Assembly: GCA_903930195.1 (NCBI GenBank)
Contig: CAIYXH010000277.1
Location: forward strand, 1-11,531
Direction of reading: 5' to 3'
DNA length: 11,531 bases
Source of the DNA: an uncultured Actinomycetes bacterium
GTDB taxonomy: Bacteria; Actinomycetota; Thermoleophilia; Gaiellales; Gaiellaceae
Shown: piece after piece, positions 1 through 6,350 of the stretch
Layout of the letters: every line of letters starts with the position of its first letter
Numbering within the stretch: position 1 is the first letter of the stretch
Translations under genes and position numbers: made by a program
The notes under the pieces: generated by a model
What the model saw: only the letters and a program-made list of their open reading frames with translations
Told to the model about the DNA's origin: nothing
Databases searched by the model: none

Positions 1-1
1 C

Positions 2-445
2 GTCCAGCTCACCGACGCCACGGGCGTCGCGGAGTTCCGCACGATCTACCCGGGCCACTACCAGGGCCGCACGACCCACATCCACGCCAAGGTGCACATC
101 GGTGGGACGACGAGCGACGGCACCTATGCCGGCGGCCACGTCACCCACACGGGCCAGCTCCTCTTCGACGACGCGATCACGACCGAGGTCTACAAGCGCC
201 TGCCCTACACCGGCGACACCGCCGCGCGCGTGCTGAACACCGCCGACCACGTCTACGACGATCAGCATGGGTCGAAGATCCTGCTGAAGCTGACCAAGCT
301 CGGCACGCACGTCTCCGACGGCTACCTCGGCACCATGACCCTTGCCGTCAACCCCGCCTCCACGCCGACCGCAGTCGGTGTCTCCGGCTCGACGAGCGGT
401 GGCGACGCTCCCAGCGGGGCGACGCCCGGTAGCGCCCCGATGTGA
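2..445 (+). CDS. Intradiol ring-cleavage dioxygenase, C-terminal part (5' end outside window)
   Basis: The reading frame is open from the window edge to a TGA at 443-445, leaving 147 residues of the C-terminal half. The segment YPGHYQGRTTHIHAKV (window residues 16-31) matches the non-heme Fe(III) site of intradiol dioxygenases (catechol 1,2- and protocatechuate 3,4-dioxygenase fold). Tyr20, His26 and His28 correspond to three of the four iron ligands; the other Tyr would lie upstream. Family members cleave catechol-type rings between the two hydroxyls. The following segment (GQLLFDD, then VYKRLPYT) fits the family's C-terminal beta-sandwich. The last ~30 residues form a Ser/Gly/Thr/Pro/Ala-rich low-complexity tail not needed for the fold. 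Such tails occur in secreted intradiol-like proteins of actinobacteria, but secretion cannot be judged without the N-terminus. The substrate is unknown. Family assignment is confident; subfamily is not. Confidence 0.85.
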   Translation, partial: VQLTDATGVAEFRTIYPGHYQGRTTHIHAKVHIGGTTSDGTYAGGHVTHTGQLLFDDAITTEVYKRLPYTGDTAARVLNTADHVYDDQHGSKILLKLTKLGTHVSDGYLGTMTLAVNPASTPTAVGVSGSTSGGDAPSGATPGSAPM

Positions 446-742
446 GCGGCGCGACGACCACCACCACCACCACAACGGCGAGCGGCTAGCGGCGTTTGGG
501 GGTCGCACGACGCGGGGAAGTCACTCTCCGCGCCGTTGATGTCTGACAACCATGACGGAGGCGTGTTGCATACCCGACGCCAACCTCGCACGGCAATCCT
601 CATTCCACACCGCCCCCTCGATCACCGCGAACCGATCAGACGTCAGCCTGGGCATCGAGCCTGACGGAACCGAGTCACGAACCGAGCACCTCCCTTCGGA
701 ATTCGAAATCCGCCTGCGGCGGAGCGAGAAAGCGAGACCATC
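446..742. other. Intergenic region without a convincing gene
   Basis: These 297 bases separate the dioxygenase stop from the response regulator start. They hold a short ACC triplet run, (ACC)5 at 457-471, just after the dioxygenase stop. Near 690-710 there is a small TTCGGAATTCGAA palindrome. Short open frames exist on both strands but lack recognisable protein features and ribosome sites. No clear -35/-10 pair or strong terminator is visible. The promoter of the response regulator probably lies here. Confidence 0.5.
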
Positions 743-1420
743 GTGAACAGCCACCCCCCTGCGTCGCCGGGCGACCTGCCCGACCGTCGAACCACCATCG
801 TCATCGCCGACGACCACAGCCTCATGCTCGCCGGCGTGAAACAGGCCCTCGAGAACGACCACGGCTTCGACGTCGTCGGTGAAGCTCACACGGGCCCCGA
901 GGTCATGCCGCTCGTCAATCGGCGCCTGCCCGAGGTCGTTCTCCTCGACCTGCGCATGCCCGGTGTCGACGGCCTCAGTCTGCTTCAGCGCATCCGCACC
1001 GAGCATCCGGCGATGAAGGTCGTCATCTGCTCGATGTCGAGCGAGCCCGATCAGATCCAGGCGTCGTTCAAGCTGGGTGCAGCCGGCTACATCCTCAAGA
1101 CGATCGATCCGCTCGACCTCGGCTCCGCGATCCGCCAGGCCGTCGAAGGCACCGCCTTCCACGCGCTCGGGCTCCCCGCGATGGCGGAGGACACCGCCGC
1201 GAAGACCGCCGGGCTCACCGACCGCGAGATCGAGATCGTCAAGGCCGTCTCACGCGGGCTGAGCAACAAGGCGATCGCCGCCGAGCTGTGGGTGACGGTG
1301 CAGACCGTCAAGTTCCACCTCACGAGCATCTACCGGAAGCTCGGGATCAGCAACCGCACCGAAGCAGCCAACTGGGCGCTCGGGAAGGGGTTGCTCAGCG
1401 ATCAGAAGATCGCCGTCTGA
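743..1420 (+). CDS. NarL/FixJ (LuxR-type) two-component response regulator
   Basis: This 225-residue protein has the standard two-domain layout. The receiver spans about residues 17-135: acidic pair Asp23-Asp24, phosphoacceptor Asp69 in LLDLRMPGVDG, switch Ser97, Tyr116 and conserved Lys119. The LuxR-type helix-turn-helix spans about 157-220, with LTDREIEIV, then GLSNKAIAAEL and TVKFHLTSIYRKLG. It should bind DNA as a phosphorylation-controlled dimer. No sensor kinase is adjacent, so the signal is unknown. The start used is GTG at 743, which leaves about 16 residues before the receiver. No strong Shine-Dalgarno precedes it (GGAG lies about 18 bases upstream), so translation start is moderately uncertain. 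It appears to be a single-gene unit with hairpins behind it. Confidence 0.93.
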   Translation: MNSHPPASPGDLPDRRTTIVIADDHSLMLAGVKQALENDHGFDVVGEAHTGPEVMPLVNRRLPEVVLLDLRMPGVDGLSLLQRIRTEHPAMKVVICSMSSEPDQIQASFKLGAAGYILKTIDPLDLGSAIRQAVEGTAFHALGLPAMAEDTAAKTAGLTDREIEIVKAVSRGLSNKAIAAELWVTVQTVKFHLTSIYRKLGISNRTEAANWALGKGLLSDQKIAV

Positions 1421-1438
1421 CGACGAGCCGCACTCGTT

Positions 1439-1466
1439 GGAGGGACAGGGCTTCAGCCCTGTGCCC
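1439..1466. repeat. REP-like palindromic element, copy 1 (GGAGGGACAGG family)
   Basis: GGAGGGACAGGGCT (1439-1452) is followed by TC and the opposite arm starting at 1455. The arms 1442-1452 and 1455-1465 pair over 11 positions with one G-G mismatch. It begins 18 bases after the response regulator stop and could help end its transcript. The left arm begins with the same 11 bases as the perfect palindrome at 6296-6325, so the two look like copies of one dispersed element. Confidence 0.55.
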
Positions 1467-1484
1467 GCGCTGTCGGCTGGTCTC

Positions 1485-1508
1485 GCCGAGACTCTCAGAG
1501 AGCTCGGC
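1485..1508 (+). terminator. Stem-loop downstream of the response regulator
   Basis: GCCGAG (1485-1490), a bulged A, CTCT (1492-1495), loop CAG, AGAG (1499-1502) and CTCGGC (1503-1508) form a 10-bp stem with one bulge. It is followed by TTAATG rather than a real U-run. It is a plausible terminator for the response regulator, but a GC-rich stem without a U-tract may be only an RNA stabiliser or a chance structure. Confidence 0.4.
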
Positions 1509-1682
1509 TTAATGTCGAATCTTGCTGCCCGGCTGCCTGCTACAGGGCGACAGGCGTATGCGTTTACCTCGCGTTCGAACGTGCAAACCACCGAGGCTGG
1601 ATGGGCTCGGACACCCTAGGCGTCGCGCCCTCAACGGTGGCTCACCGATGGCCCACGGCCCGTCGATGCGCAGAGGATCTGA

Positions 1683-1729
1683 CCCACTTGGCCCCTTGGT
1701 TTCAAGCCACATCCAAGGAGCCAAGCGGG
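1683..1729 (-). terminator. Stem-loop terminator candidate downstream of tRNA-Glu
   Basis: On the minus strand this hairpin begins 6 bases after the tRNA discriminator base. Arms 1683-1699 and 1713-1729 pair over 17 positions with two mismatches (core CTTGGCCCCTTGG against CCAAGGAGCCAAG), enclosing a 13-base loop. There is no U-tract after it. Position and stem length make it the likely 3' end of the tRNA transcript, or of the whole gltX operon. Confidence 0.6.
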
Positions 1730-1735
1730 CCTTCA

Positions 1736-1808
1736 TAGCCCATACGGGATTCGAACCCGTGCCGCCGCCGTGAGAGGGCAGTGTCCTAGGCCGCTAGACG
1801 AATGGGCC
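1736..1808 (-). tRNA. tRNA-Glu, anticodon CTC
   Basis: The minus strand folds as a full cloverleaf of 73 bases. Acceptor GGCCCAT pairs with ATGGGCT, with a G-U at position 1-72, and the discriminator is A. D-stem is GTCT/GGAC. The anticodon stem CTGCC/GGCGG holds loop CTCTCAC, so the anticodon is CTC, reading GAG. The variable region is CGGC, and the T-arm is ACGGG/CCCGT around TTCGAAT. CCA is not encoded. It lies 41 bases downstream of the peptidase stop in the same orientation as gltX, whose product should charge it. It may be made from the operon transcript or from its own promoter. No duplicated tRNA 3' end was seen nearby, so there is no sign of an integrated element. Confidence 0.97.
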
Positions 1809-1831
1809 GTGCAGCGCCGGAGTCTAGCGGG

Positions 1832-1843
1832 AACCGGCCGGTT
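1832..1843. repeat. 12-bp perfect palindrome between peptidase and tRNA-Glu
   Basis: AACCGGCCGGTT is perfectly self-complementary and sits inside the 41-base spacer between the peptidase stop and the tRNA 5' end. It could be a short RNA hairpin at the end of the mRNA or simply a GC-rich coincidence. Confidence 0.35.
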
Positions 1844-1849
1844 TGCGCG

Positions 1850-3358
1850 CTAGCCCGCGATCTCGGCAACGAGCGGCGCGGTGTCGAGCGGCGCGAAACC
1901 GATGCGGGCGGCGATCTCCTCGCTCGAGGGCTTCGTGCCCTCCCAGAAGAGCCCGCGTAGGAGCTCGCCGGTCTCCTTGCTCCGCCACCACTCCTCACCG
2001 ATCGTCTCGATCAGGTGCCGGCGGAGCTGGGCACAGCGGATCCAGGCACGGAGGTAGTCGGCCGAGTAGAAGCCGGCGTCCATGTCCGAGAGGTAGTTGT
2101 CGGCGCTGTAACGGATGCCGGTCGCCTCGGTGAGAAACTCCTCGTAGCCCTGCGAGGTGCCGCCGTCGTCGGCGAAGCGCTTCCAGAAGCCGAGCTCGTA
2201 GCGGAGCTTCGCCTCGTAGCGCCGGAAGAGCAGCGCCTCGAGGAAGGTCGTCGCCTGCGCGTTCTCCTCGGCCTGGCTGTCCGAGAGCCCGAAGTACTCG
2301 GCGTGCCAGCCCGGCTCGCGCGACACGGCCTCGAAGATGTACGAGTAGATCTCGGTCAGCGCGTGGTCGCGCGACAGCCGGCGGAACGGGAGCGGCAGGC
2401 TCGGGTCGACGCCGCCGTAGTGGAGCGCATGCCCGGCCTCGTGCAGGAACGCGGCGTAGTCGTGGATGCCGCCCTGGGCGCGCGTGATCAGGTGCACGAC
2501 GTTCGGCGGGTCGCTCGCGATCACACACGCGCGCGGGGACTTCTGCGGGCGGTCGTCGAGGTCGAGCTTGATGTTCGTCGCCGCCGCGAGGTCGAAGCCG
2601 AGGTTGGAGACCGTGGCCAGGCAGATCTCGGTGGCCTTGTCCTTCGTATACGTGGCCTCGAGCGGCGAGAGGCGGCGCATGTACGCCGTGTGGAAGCTCG
2701 ACGGCACTGCGGCGCGATCCGGGCCGAGCAGCTTCTCGAACCAGCGCTCGCGGAGCACCGCGTAGGTCTCGGCGGAGGCCTTCGAGGCCGCCTCGAGCGT
2801 GCGGGAGAGCTCGCGCAGCGAGATCCCCTTCTCGTCCTCGTTGCGCTCGATCGCGTCGGCAATCCCCGACAGGTCGGCCGCCAGCTCTTCCCCCAGCGAG
2901 AGCAGCTCGAGGCGCTCGTCGTTGAACGTCGCGCTCGCGAGCGCCTGGATCTTCCCGAGCTCCTCGCGGTCGGCGTAATCCGGCAGGACAGCAGTCATCG
3001 CCTGGGCGTTCCGGAGGGGCATCTCCTCGCCCTTGAAGGTCACGCGCTCGGCCAGCAGCCGGTTCTCGAACTCGTCGTCGCGCTCCACGAGCTCGGCGGA
3101 GATCAGGCCACCCTCGCAGGTCATCCGTAGGCGCGCCAGGAGCTCGCGCTCGTCGCCGGTGGCGCCGTTCTCGGCCTCGCGGAGCGACTCGAGCTGCTCG
3201 CGACTGAAGAGATCGGCGTAGCGGTGAACGATCTCTGCCTGCTCGGAGGTCTCCTTCTCCCCGACCCGCACCGCGCGATGCTCCTCGGAGCGCTCGAAGA
3301 GATAGCTCCCCAGGCGGCTTTCGAACTCTGCGGGTGTCCGGACGGCGGCGACGCTCAA
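1850..3358 (-). CDS. M3-family-like zinc metallopeptidase
   Basis: The 502-residue protein is predicted to be cytoplasmic, with no signal peptide or membrane segment. It carries the gluzincin motif HEAGH at 306-310 (in FLHEAGHALHYGG) and a third zinc-ligand candidate, Glu336, in LTEIYSYIFE. That spacing is close to M3 peptidases. DAGFYSADYLRAW (427-439) resembles the C-terminal Tyr-rich substrate-binding motif of M3 enzymes. The first ~250 residues are helical and charged, as in oligopeptidase F-type proteins, although 502 residues is shorter than the usual ~560-600. Such enzymes degrade short peptides. The start is TTG at 3358, overlapping the stop of the upstream receiver gene (TTGA), which suggests translational coupling; no better ATG or GTG lies nearby. 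M32 carboxypeptidase is an alternative, but its DXRXT motif is not seen. The clan is confident, the family less so. Confidence 0.8.
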   Translation of the reverse strand: MSVAAVRTPAEFESRLGSYLFERSEEHRAVRVGEKETSEQAEIVHRYADLFSREQLESLREAENGATGDERELLARLRMTCEGGLISAELVERDDEFENRLLAERVTFKGEEMPLRNAQAMTAVLPDYADREELGKIQALASATFNDERLELLSLGEELAADLSGIADAIERNEDEKGISLRELSRTLEAASKASAETYAVLRERWFEKLLGPDRAAVPSSFHTAYMRRLSPLEATYTKDKATEICLATVSNLGFDLAAATNIKLDLDDRPQKSPRACVIASDPPNVVHLITRAQGGIHDYAAFLHEAGHALHYGGVDPSLPLPFRRLSRDHALTEIYSYIFEAVSREPGWHAEYFGLSDSQAEENAQATTFLEALLFRRYEAKLRYELGFWKRFADDGGTSQGYEEFLTEATGIRYSADNYLSDMDAGFYSADYLRAWIRCAQLRRHLIETIGEEWWRSKETGELLRGLFWEGTKPSSEEIAARIGFAPLDTAPLVAEIAG

Positions 3359-3717
3359 GGCGCCGACACAGTAGCCGCGTGCGCGCGCACGGCGACGATC
3401 AGATCGTTGGGCGCGAACGGCTTCTCGAGCACCGCGGCCGCCCGGTCGACGTAGGCCTGCGGATCCGTCGTCCCGCTCACGACCACGGTGGGGATGCCGT
3501 CGGCGACCAGCTCGTCGAGGAGCTCATCGCTCGGCACGCCGCAGATGTGCATGTCGAGGAAGACGAGACCCGGCCGCCCAGCGGCGAGAAGCTCCCGTGC
3601 CTCCTCGTGCGTGCCCGCGTCTCGGACCTCGAGCTGTTCCAGCTCGAGGCTCACGCGGTAGAGCATCCGCAACGCCGGATCATCCTCTACCACCAAGATC
3701 CACGACCCCCCAGTCAC
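3355..3717 (-). CDS. Stand-alone receiver (CheY-like) response regulator
   Basis: This 120-residue protein is a single receiver domain with no output domain. The acidic pocket is Glu11-Asp12-Asp13, the phosphoacceptor is Asp55 in LVFLDMH, the switch residue is Ser81 (VVVSGT), and Lys99-Pro100 (LEKPF) closes the site. All catalytic positions are intact, so it should be phosphorylatable. It starts at GTG 3717, 30 bases after the gltX stop. A good AAGGAG lies upstream but at an unusually long 14-base distance. Its stop overlaps the peptidase start. Single-domain receivers act by protein-protein contact or as phosphorelay intermediates. The partner kinase and target are not in this window, and its place between gltX and a peptidase gives no obvious role. 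Confidence 0.9.
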   Translation of the reverse strand: MTGGSWILVVEDDPALRMLYRVSLELEQLEVRDAGTHEEARELLAAGRPGLVFLDMHICGVPSDELLDELVADGIPTVVVSGTTDPQAYVDRAAAVLEKPFAPNDLIVAVRAHAATVSAP

Positions 3718-3747
3718 GACCCCGGAATCCTACTCCTTGCAGGCGGT

Positions 3748-4995
3748 TCAGGCGTCGGCGGCGGCAGCGAGACGCGTCAGCGACGTCTCCTTGCCGACGA
3801 GCTCGAGGCTCTCGAAGAGCCCCGGCGAGATCTTCGACCCCGTCACGGCGAGCCGGATCGGCCCGAAGGTCGGCCCCGGCTTCAGCCCGAGCTGCTCCGC
3901 CAGACTGCGCAGGGCGGACTCGATCCCCTCTGCCGTCCACGGGTTGACGGGCCCGAGCGCAGCGTGCGCAGCGAGGCAGATCTCCGGATCGGCCGCAGCG
4001 GGCGCCACCTCGGCGAACGCGAAGCGAACGAAGTCGGGATACGTGTCGAGCCGCTCGAGCTTCTCCCGCACGAGCGGCACCGTCTCGCGCACCCGCTCCG
4101 CCGGCCAGTCGATCCCCTGCCCGGCCAGCCAGTCGAGCAGGAACGCCGCGTAGGTCTGGTCGTCGAGGCCGCGCAGATAGACGCCGTTCATCCAGTCGAG
4201 CTTCTGGTAGTCGAACGTCGACGGGCTCGCACCGACGCGCTCGAGCGAGAACCGCTCGATGAGCTCGCTCTCGGACATCACCGTGGTCTTCTCGTCGAAG
4301 CTCCAGCCGAGGAGCGCCAGGAAGTTCATCAGCGCAGGCGCGTAGTAGCCCTGCTGGCGGAAGACGTCGACGGAGACGGCGCCGTGCCGCTTCGAGAGCT
4401 TCTTGCCGTCGCTCCCGAGGATGTTCGGCAGGTGCGCGTACACGGGCTGGCCGGCGCCGAGGGCGTTGCGGATGTTGATCTGCGTCGGCGTGTTCGAGAC
4501 GTGATCCTCGCCGCGGATCACATGCGTGATCCCGTCGGTGATGTCGTCGACGGGTGAGACGAAGTTGTAGGTCGGGTGGCCATCCGAGCGCACGATCACG
4601 AGGTCGGGCAGCAGCTCGTTGCGGAACTCGATGTGGCCGCGCACGGCGTCCTCCCACGAGACGACGCCCTCCTTGGGCTGCCGGAAGCGGATCGCCCCGT
4701 CGTCCAGGTAGGCCTTGTCCTCGCGGACGAGTTGTTCGGCCAGCTCGCGCGCCCGGTCGGCCGTGTCGAGCTGGAAGGCGACGGGGCCGTCCCAGTCGAC
4801 GCCGAGCCAGCGCAGGGCGTCCTGGATCTGGTCGACCGCCTCGATCACCTCGCGGCTCGTGTCGGTGTTCTCGATCCGCAGCAGGCACGCGCCGCCCTGC
4901 TGGCGGGCGTAGAGCCAGTTGAAGAGGAACGTCCGCACGCCGCCGATGTGCAGGAAGCCGGTGGGGCTCGGTGCCATGCGGACGCGGACGCTCAT
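3748..4995 (-). CDS. gltX: Glutamyl-tRNA synthetase, compact form
   Basis: Class I synthetase that ligates glutamate to tRNA-Glu in the cytoplasm. The ATG at 4995 gives 415 residues starting MSVRVRMAPSPTGFLHIGG, the canonical GluRS N-terminus. An in-frame start further upstream exists but would add non-homologous Arg-rich sequence. The HIGH-type motif is HIGG (16-19) and the KMSKS-type motif is KLSKR (199-203). PTYNFVSPVDD, RGEDHVSNTP and the ending GSKISPGLFESLELVGKE are family hallmarks. The C-terminal anticodon-binding part is present, so this is not the short glutamyl-Q enzyme. It is shorter than the usual ~465-490 residues. Most of the difference lies between KAY (94-96) and AIRFR (101-105), where other GluRSs carry ~35-40 extra residues including the zinc-binding subdomain. 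It heads a minus-strand operon with a receiver, a peptidase and, further on, tRNA-Glu. Confidence 0.97.
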   Translation of the reverse strand: MSVRVRMAPSPTGFLHIGGVRTFLFNWLYARQQGGACLLRIENTDTSREVIEAVDQIQDALRWLGVDWDGPVAFQLDTADRARELAEQLVREDKAYLDDGAIRFRQPKEGVVSWEDAVRGHIEFRNELLPDLVIVRSDGHPTYNFVSPVDDITDGITHVIRGEDHVSNTPTQINIRNALGAGQPVYAHLPNILGSDGKKLSKRHGAVSVDVFRQQGYYAPALMNFLALLGWSFDEKTTVMSESELIERFSLERVGASPSTFDYQKLDWMNGVYLRGLDDQTYAAFLLDWLAGQGIDWPAERVRETVPLVREKLERLDTYPDFVRFAFAEVAPAAADPEICLAAHAALGPVNPWTAEGIESALRSLAEQLGLKPGPTFGPIRLAVTGSKISPGLFESLELVGKETSLTRLAAAADA

Positions 4996-4997
4996 CG

Positions 4998-5010
4998 CCG
5001 TATCGTACGG
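4998..5010. promoter_or_regulatory. Divergent -10 region / palindrome between gltX and nfo
   Basis: Only 17 bases (4996-5012) separate the gltX ATG from the nfo GTG. They contain CCGTA-TCG-TACGG, a 13-bp palindrome with 5-bp arms. On the plus strand TATCGT (5001-5006) fits the actinobacterial -10 pattern TANNNT and lies 6 bases before GTG. On the minus strand TACGAT (5007-5002) fits it too and lies 6 bases before ATG. That geometry is expected for leaderless transcripts starting at the first codon base. I see no convincing -35 on either side. The same palindrome could be an operator. Confidence 0.5.
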
Positions 5011-5012
5011 TC

Positions 5013-5870
5013 GTGCAGTTCGGAGCCCACGTCTCATCCGCCGGCGGCATCGACACGGCAATCGACCGGATCGAGGCGATCGGCGGCGACTGCGTCCAGG
5101 TCTTCACGCAGAGCCCGCGGATGTGGCGCCCCACGAACCACAAGCCCGAGGCGATCGAGCGCTTCAAGTCCCGCCGAGCGGAAGCACAGATCGGTGGGGT
5201 CGTCTGCCACGCGCTCTACCTCTGCAACCTCGGCTCGGCCGACTCGGCGATCTACGAGAAGTCGATCGCGGCCATGTCGGCGACGGTCGACGCGGCCGTC
5301 GCGATCGAAGCCGACGGCGTGATCTTCCACGTCGGCTCGCACCTCGGCGCCGGCCTCGACGAGGCGTTCGAGCGCGTGATCGAAGCGCTGCGCCGGATCC
5401 TCGAGCGCTGCACCGGCCCCACCTACCTCCTGATGGAGAACTCCGCCGGCGCCGGCGGGACGATCGGCCGCTCGCTCGAAGAGCTCGCCCGGCTCTCCGA
5501 CGGGCTCGGGCATCCCGAGCGCCTGGGGCTCTGCCTCGACTCGTGCCATCTCTACGCCTCCGGCTACGACGTCACGGATCTCGACGCCGTCGACGCGCTC
5601 GTCGGCCGGGTCGACGAGCTGATCGGCGTCGACCGCCTCCGTGCGCTCCACGTGAACGACTCGAAGACGCCGCTCGGCTCGAACCGCGACCGCCACGCGA
5701 ACATCCTCGAGGGCGAGCTCGGCGAGGGGCTCGGCGCCTTCCTCTCCCACCCGTCGTTCCAGCAGCTCAGCGCGTACCTCGAGGTCGAGGGAACGGGCGA
5801 CGGCCCGAACGCGGACGAGCTGCGCAAGGTGCGCGAGCTGCACGACCGCTGGGCCGAGAAGCGCAGATGA
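5013..5870 (+). CDS. nfo: Deoxyribonuclease IV (AP endonuclease, endonuclease IV family)
   Basis: The 285-residue product is of normal family length. It cleaves DNA 5' of abasic sites in base excision repair, using a trinuclear zinc centre in a TIM barrel. Metal ligands expected from the family are visible: His66 (CHALYL), His106 (FHVGSH), Glu142 (LLMENSAG), Asp176 and His179 (CLDSCHLYASGYD), His213 (LHVNDSK), Asp226 and His228 (RDRHANI), and Glu257 (LEVEG). The start is GTG 5013, because the conserved N-terminus QFGAHVSSAGG follows directly; the longer in-frame option would overlap the gltX coding start and add unrelated residues. It is divergent from gltX and probably leaderless. The stop overlaps the ATG of the RDD gene (ATGA), so the two are likely co-translated. 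Confidence 0.96.
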   Translation: MQFGAHVSSAGGIDTAIDRIEAIGGDCVQVFTQSPRMWRPTNHKPEAIERFKSRRAEAQIGGVVCHALYLCNLGSADSAIYEKSIAAMSATVDAAVAIEADGVIFHVGSHLGAGLDEAFERVIEALRRILERCTGPTYLLMENSAGAGGTIGRSLEELARLSDGLGHPERLGLCLDSCHLYASGYDVTDLDAVDALVGRVDELIGVDRLRALHVNDSKTPLGSNRDRHANILEGELGEGLGAFLSHPSFQQLSAYLEVEGTGDGPNADELRKVRELHDRWAEKRR

Positions 5871-6289
5871 AGCGCGCCGCGCTCGGCGCGCGCGCACTCG
5901 CGGTGCTCGTCGACGGGCTCGTGACGTTCTTCGCCTTCGGCGCCGCCCTCAGCTTCGTCACGGGGCACGCGCACGTCCACGGGAGCTCCTTCAACTTCAC
6001 CCTCTCGAACGGCGGGGCGATCGTCTGGTCGCTCGTCTCGTGGTCGTACTGGATCGTGCTCGAGGCGGTCTACGGCACGACGCTCGGCAAACGACTCGTC
6101 GGCATCCGCGTCGTCGGGCCGGACGGGAAGAAGCCGACGTGGAAGGCCTCCGCGATCCGCAACCTCCTGCGCGTGGTCGACATGGCCCCGTACTTCGTGC
6201 CGTACGTCCTCGGCTTCGTCGTCGCGCTGCGGGACGACGAACGGCGGCGCCTCGGCGACCGCGTCGCCGGCACCCGCGTCGTCTCGTAG
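5867..6289 (+). CDS. RDD family membrane protein
   Basis: The 140-residue protein has the RDD-domain pattern. The first hydrophobic segment carries Arg9 and Asp16 (ARALAVLVDGLVTFF), the second spans about 48-68 and ends in YWIVLEAVYGTTLGKRLVGIRVV, and a shorter third is near 103-121. The C-terminus has RRRLGDRVAGTRVV, also typical. It should sit in the cytoplasmic membrane. RDD proteins have no single established activity; some have been proposed to act in ion or small-molecule transport. It starts at ATG 5867, overlapping the nfo stop by ATGA. The link to nfo is probably translational economy rather than shared function. A palindrome follows 6 bases after the stop. Confidence 0.85.
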   Translation: MKRAALGARALAVLVDGLVTFFAFGAALSFVTGHAHVHGSSFNFTLSNGGAIVWSLVSWSYWIVLEAVYGTTLGKRLVGIRVVGPDGKKPTWKASAIRNLLRVVDMAPYFVPYVLGFVVALRDDERRRLGDRVAGTRVVS

Positions 6290-6295
6290 CGTTTC

Positions 6296-6325
6296 GGAGG
6301 GACAGGTCTAGAGACCTGTCCCTCC
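6296..6325. terminator. Perfect 14-bp-arm palindrome between convergent genes; REP-like copy 2
   Basis: GGAGGGACAGGTCT (6296-6309), spacer AG, then AGACCTGTCCCTCC (6312-6325) form a perfect inverted repeat. It lies 6 bases after the RDD stop and 25 bases from the end of the convergent Cys-rich gene, so it is well placed as a bidirectional terminator. No U-tract flanks it. The outer part matches the element at 1439-1466, with arm ends differing. This suggests a dispersed palindromic repeat that has landed at gene ends. Confidence 0.7.
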
Positions 6326-6350
6326 AAGAACGGCAACGGCGCAGGCCGCG

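Larger units (their letters stand above)
1421..1735. other. Intergenic region between response regulator and tRNA-Glu
   Basis: This 315-base stretch separates two convergent units. From left to right it holds the REP-like palindrome (1439-1466), a second hairpin (1485-1508), about 170 bases with no feature I can support, and the stem-loop that follows the tRNA (1683-1729). No open frame here shows protein-like composition. A TTCGAAC near 1573 resembles a T-loop, but its flanks do not pair. Confidence 0.5.

Noticed and set aside
457..471. (ACC)5 triplet run as a CRISPR or functional repeat
   Set aside because: It is a short simple-sequence run without spacers, probably slippage in GC-rich DNA.
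552..746. Small 64-codon frame upstream of the response regulator
   Set aside because: No ribosome site and no protein-like pattern; it overlaps the response regulator start.
1560..1600. Possible second tRNA around TTCGAAC
   Set aside because: The bases flanking the T-loop-like sequence do not pair, and no acceptor or anticodon stem can be drawn on either strand.
1736..1808. tRNA-Glu as an integration site of a mobile element
   Set aside because: No direct repeat of the tRNA 3' end, no integrase and no foreign cargo were found on either side in the window.
2015..3130. Long plus-strand frame antisense to the metallopeptidase
   Set aside because: The minus strand carries HEAGH and other family motifs; the plus frame has repetitive Arg/Glu/Val composition and no recognisable domain.
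3334..4557. Long plus-strand frame antisense to the receiver and gltX
   Set aside because: Composition is Arg/His/Leu-rich without motifs, while gltX and the receiver are unambiguous on the other strand.
4919..5866. Upstream extension of the RDD protein frame through nfo
   Set aside because: The extension is Arg/Pro-rich and overlaps nfo out of frame; the ATG at 5867 overlapping the nfo stop starts a normal RDD protein.
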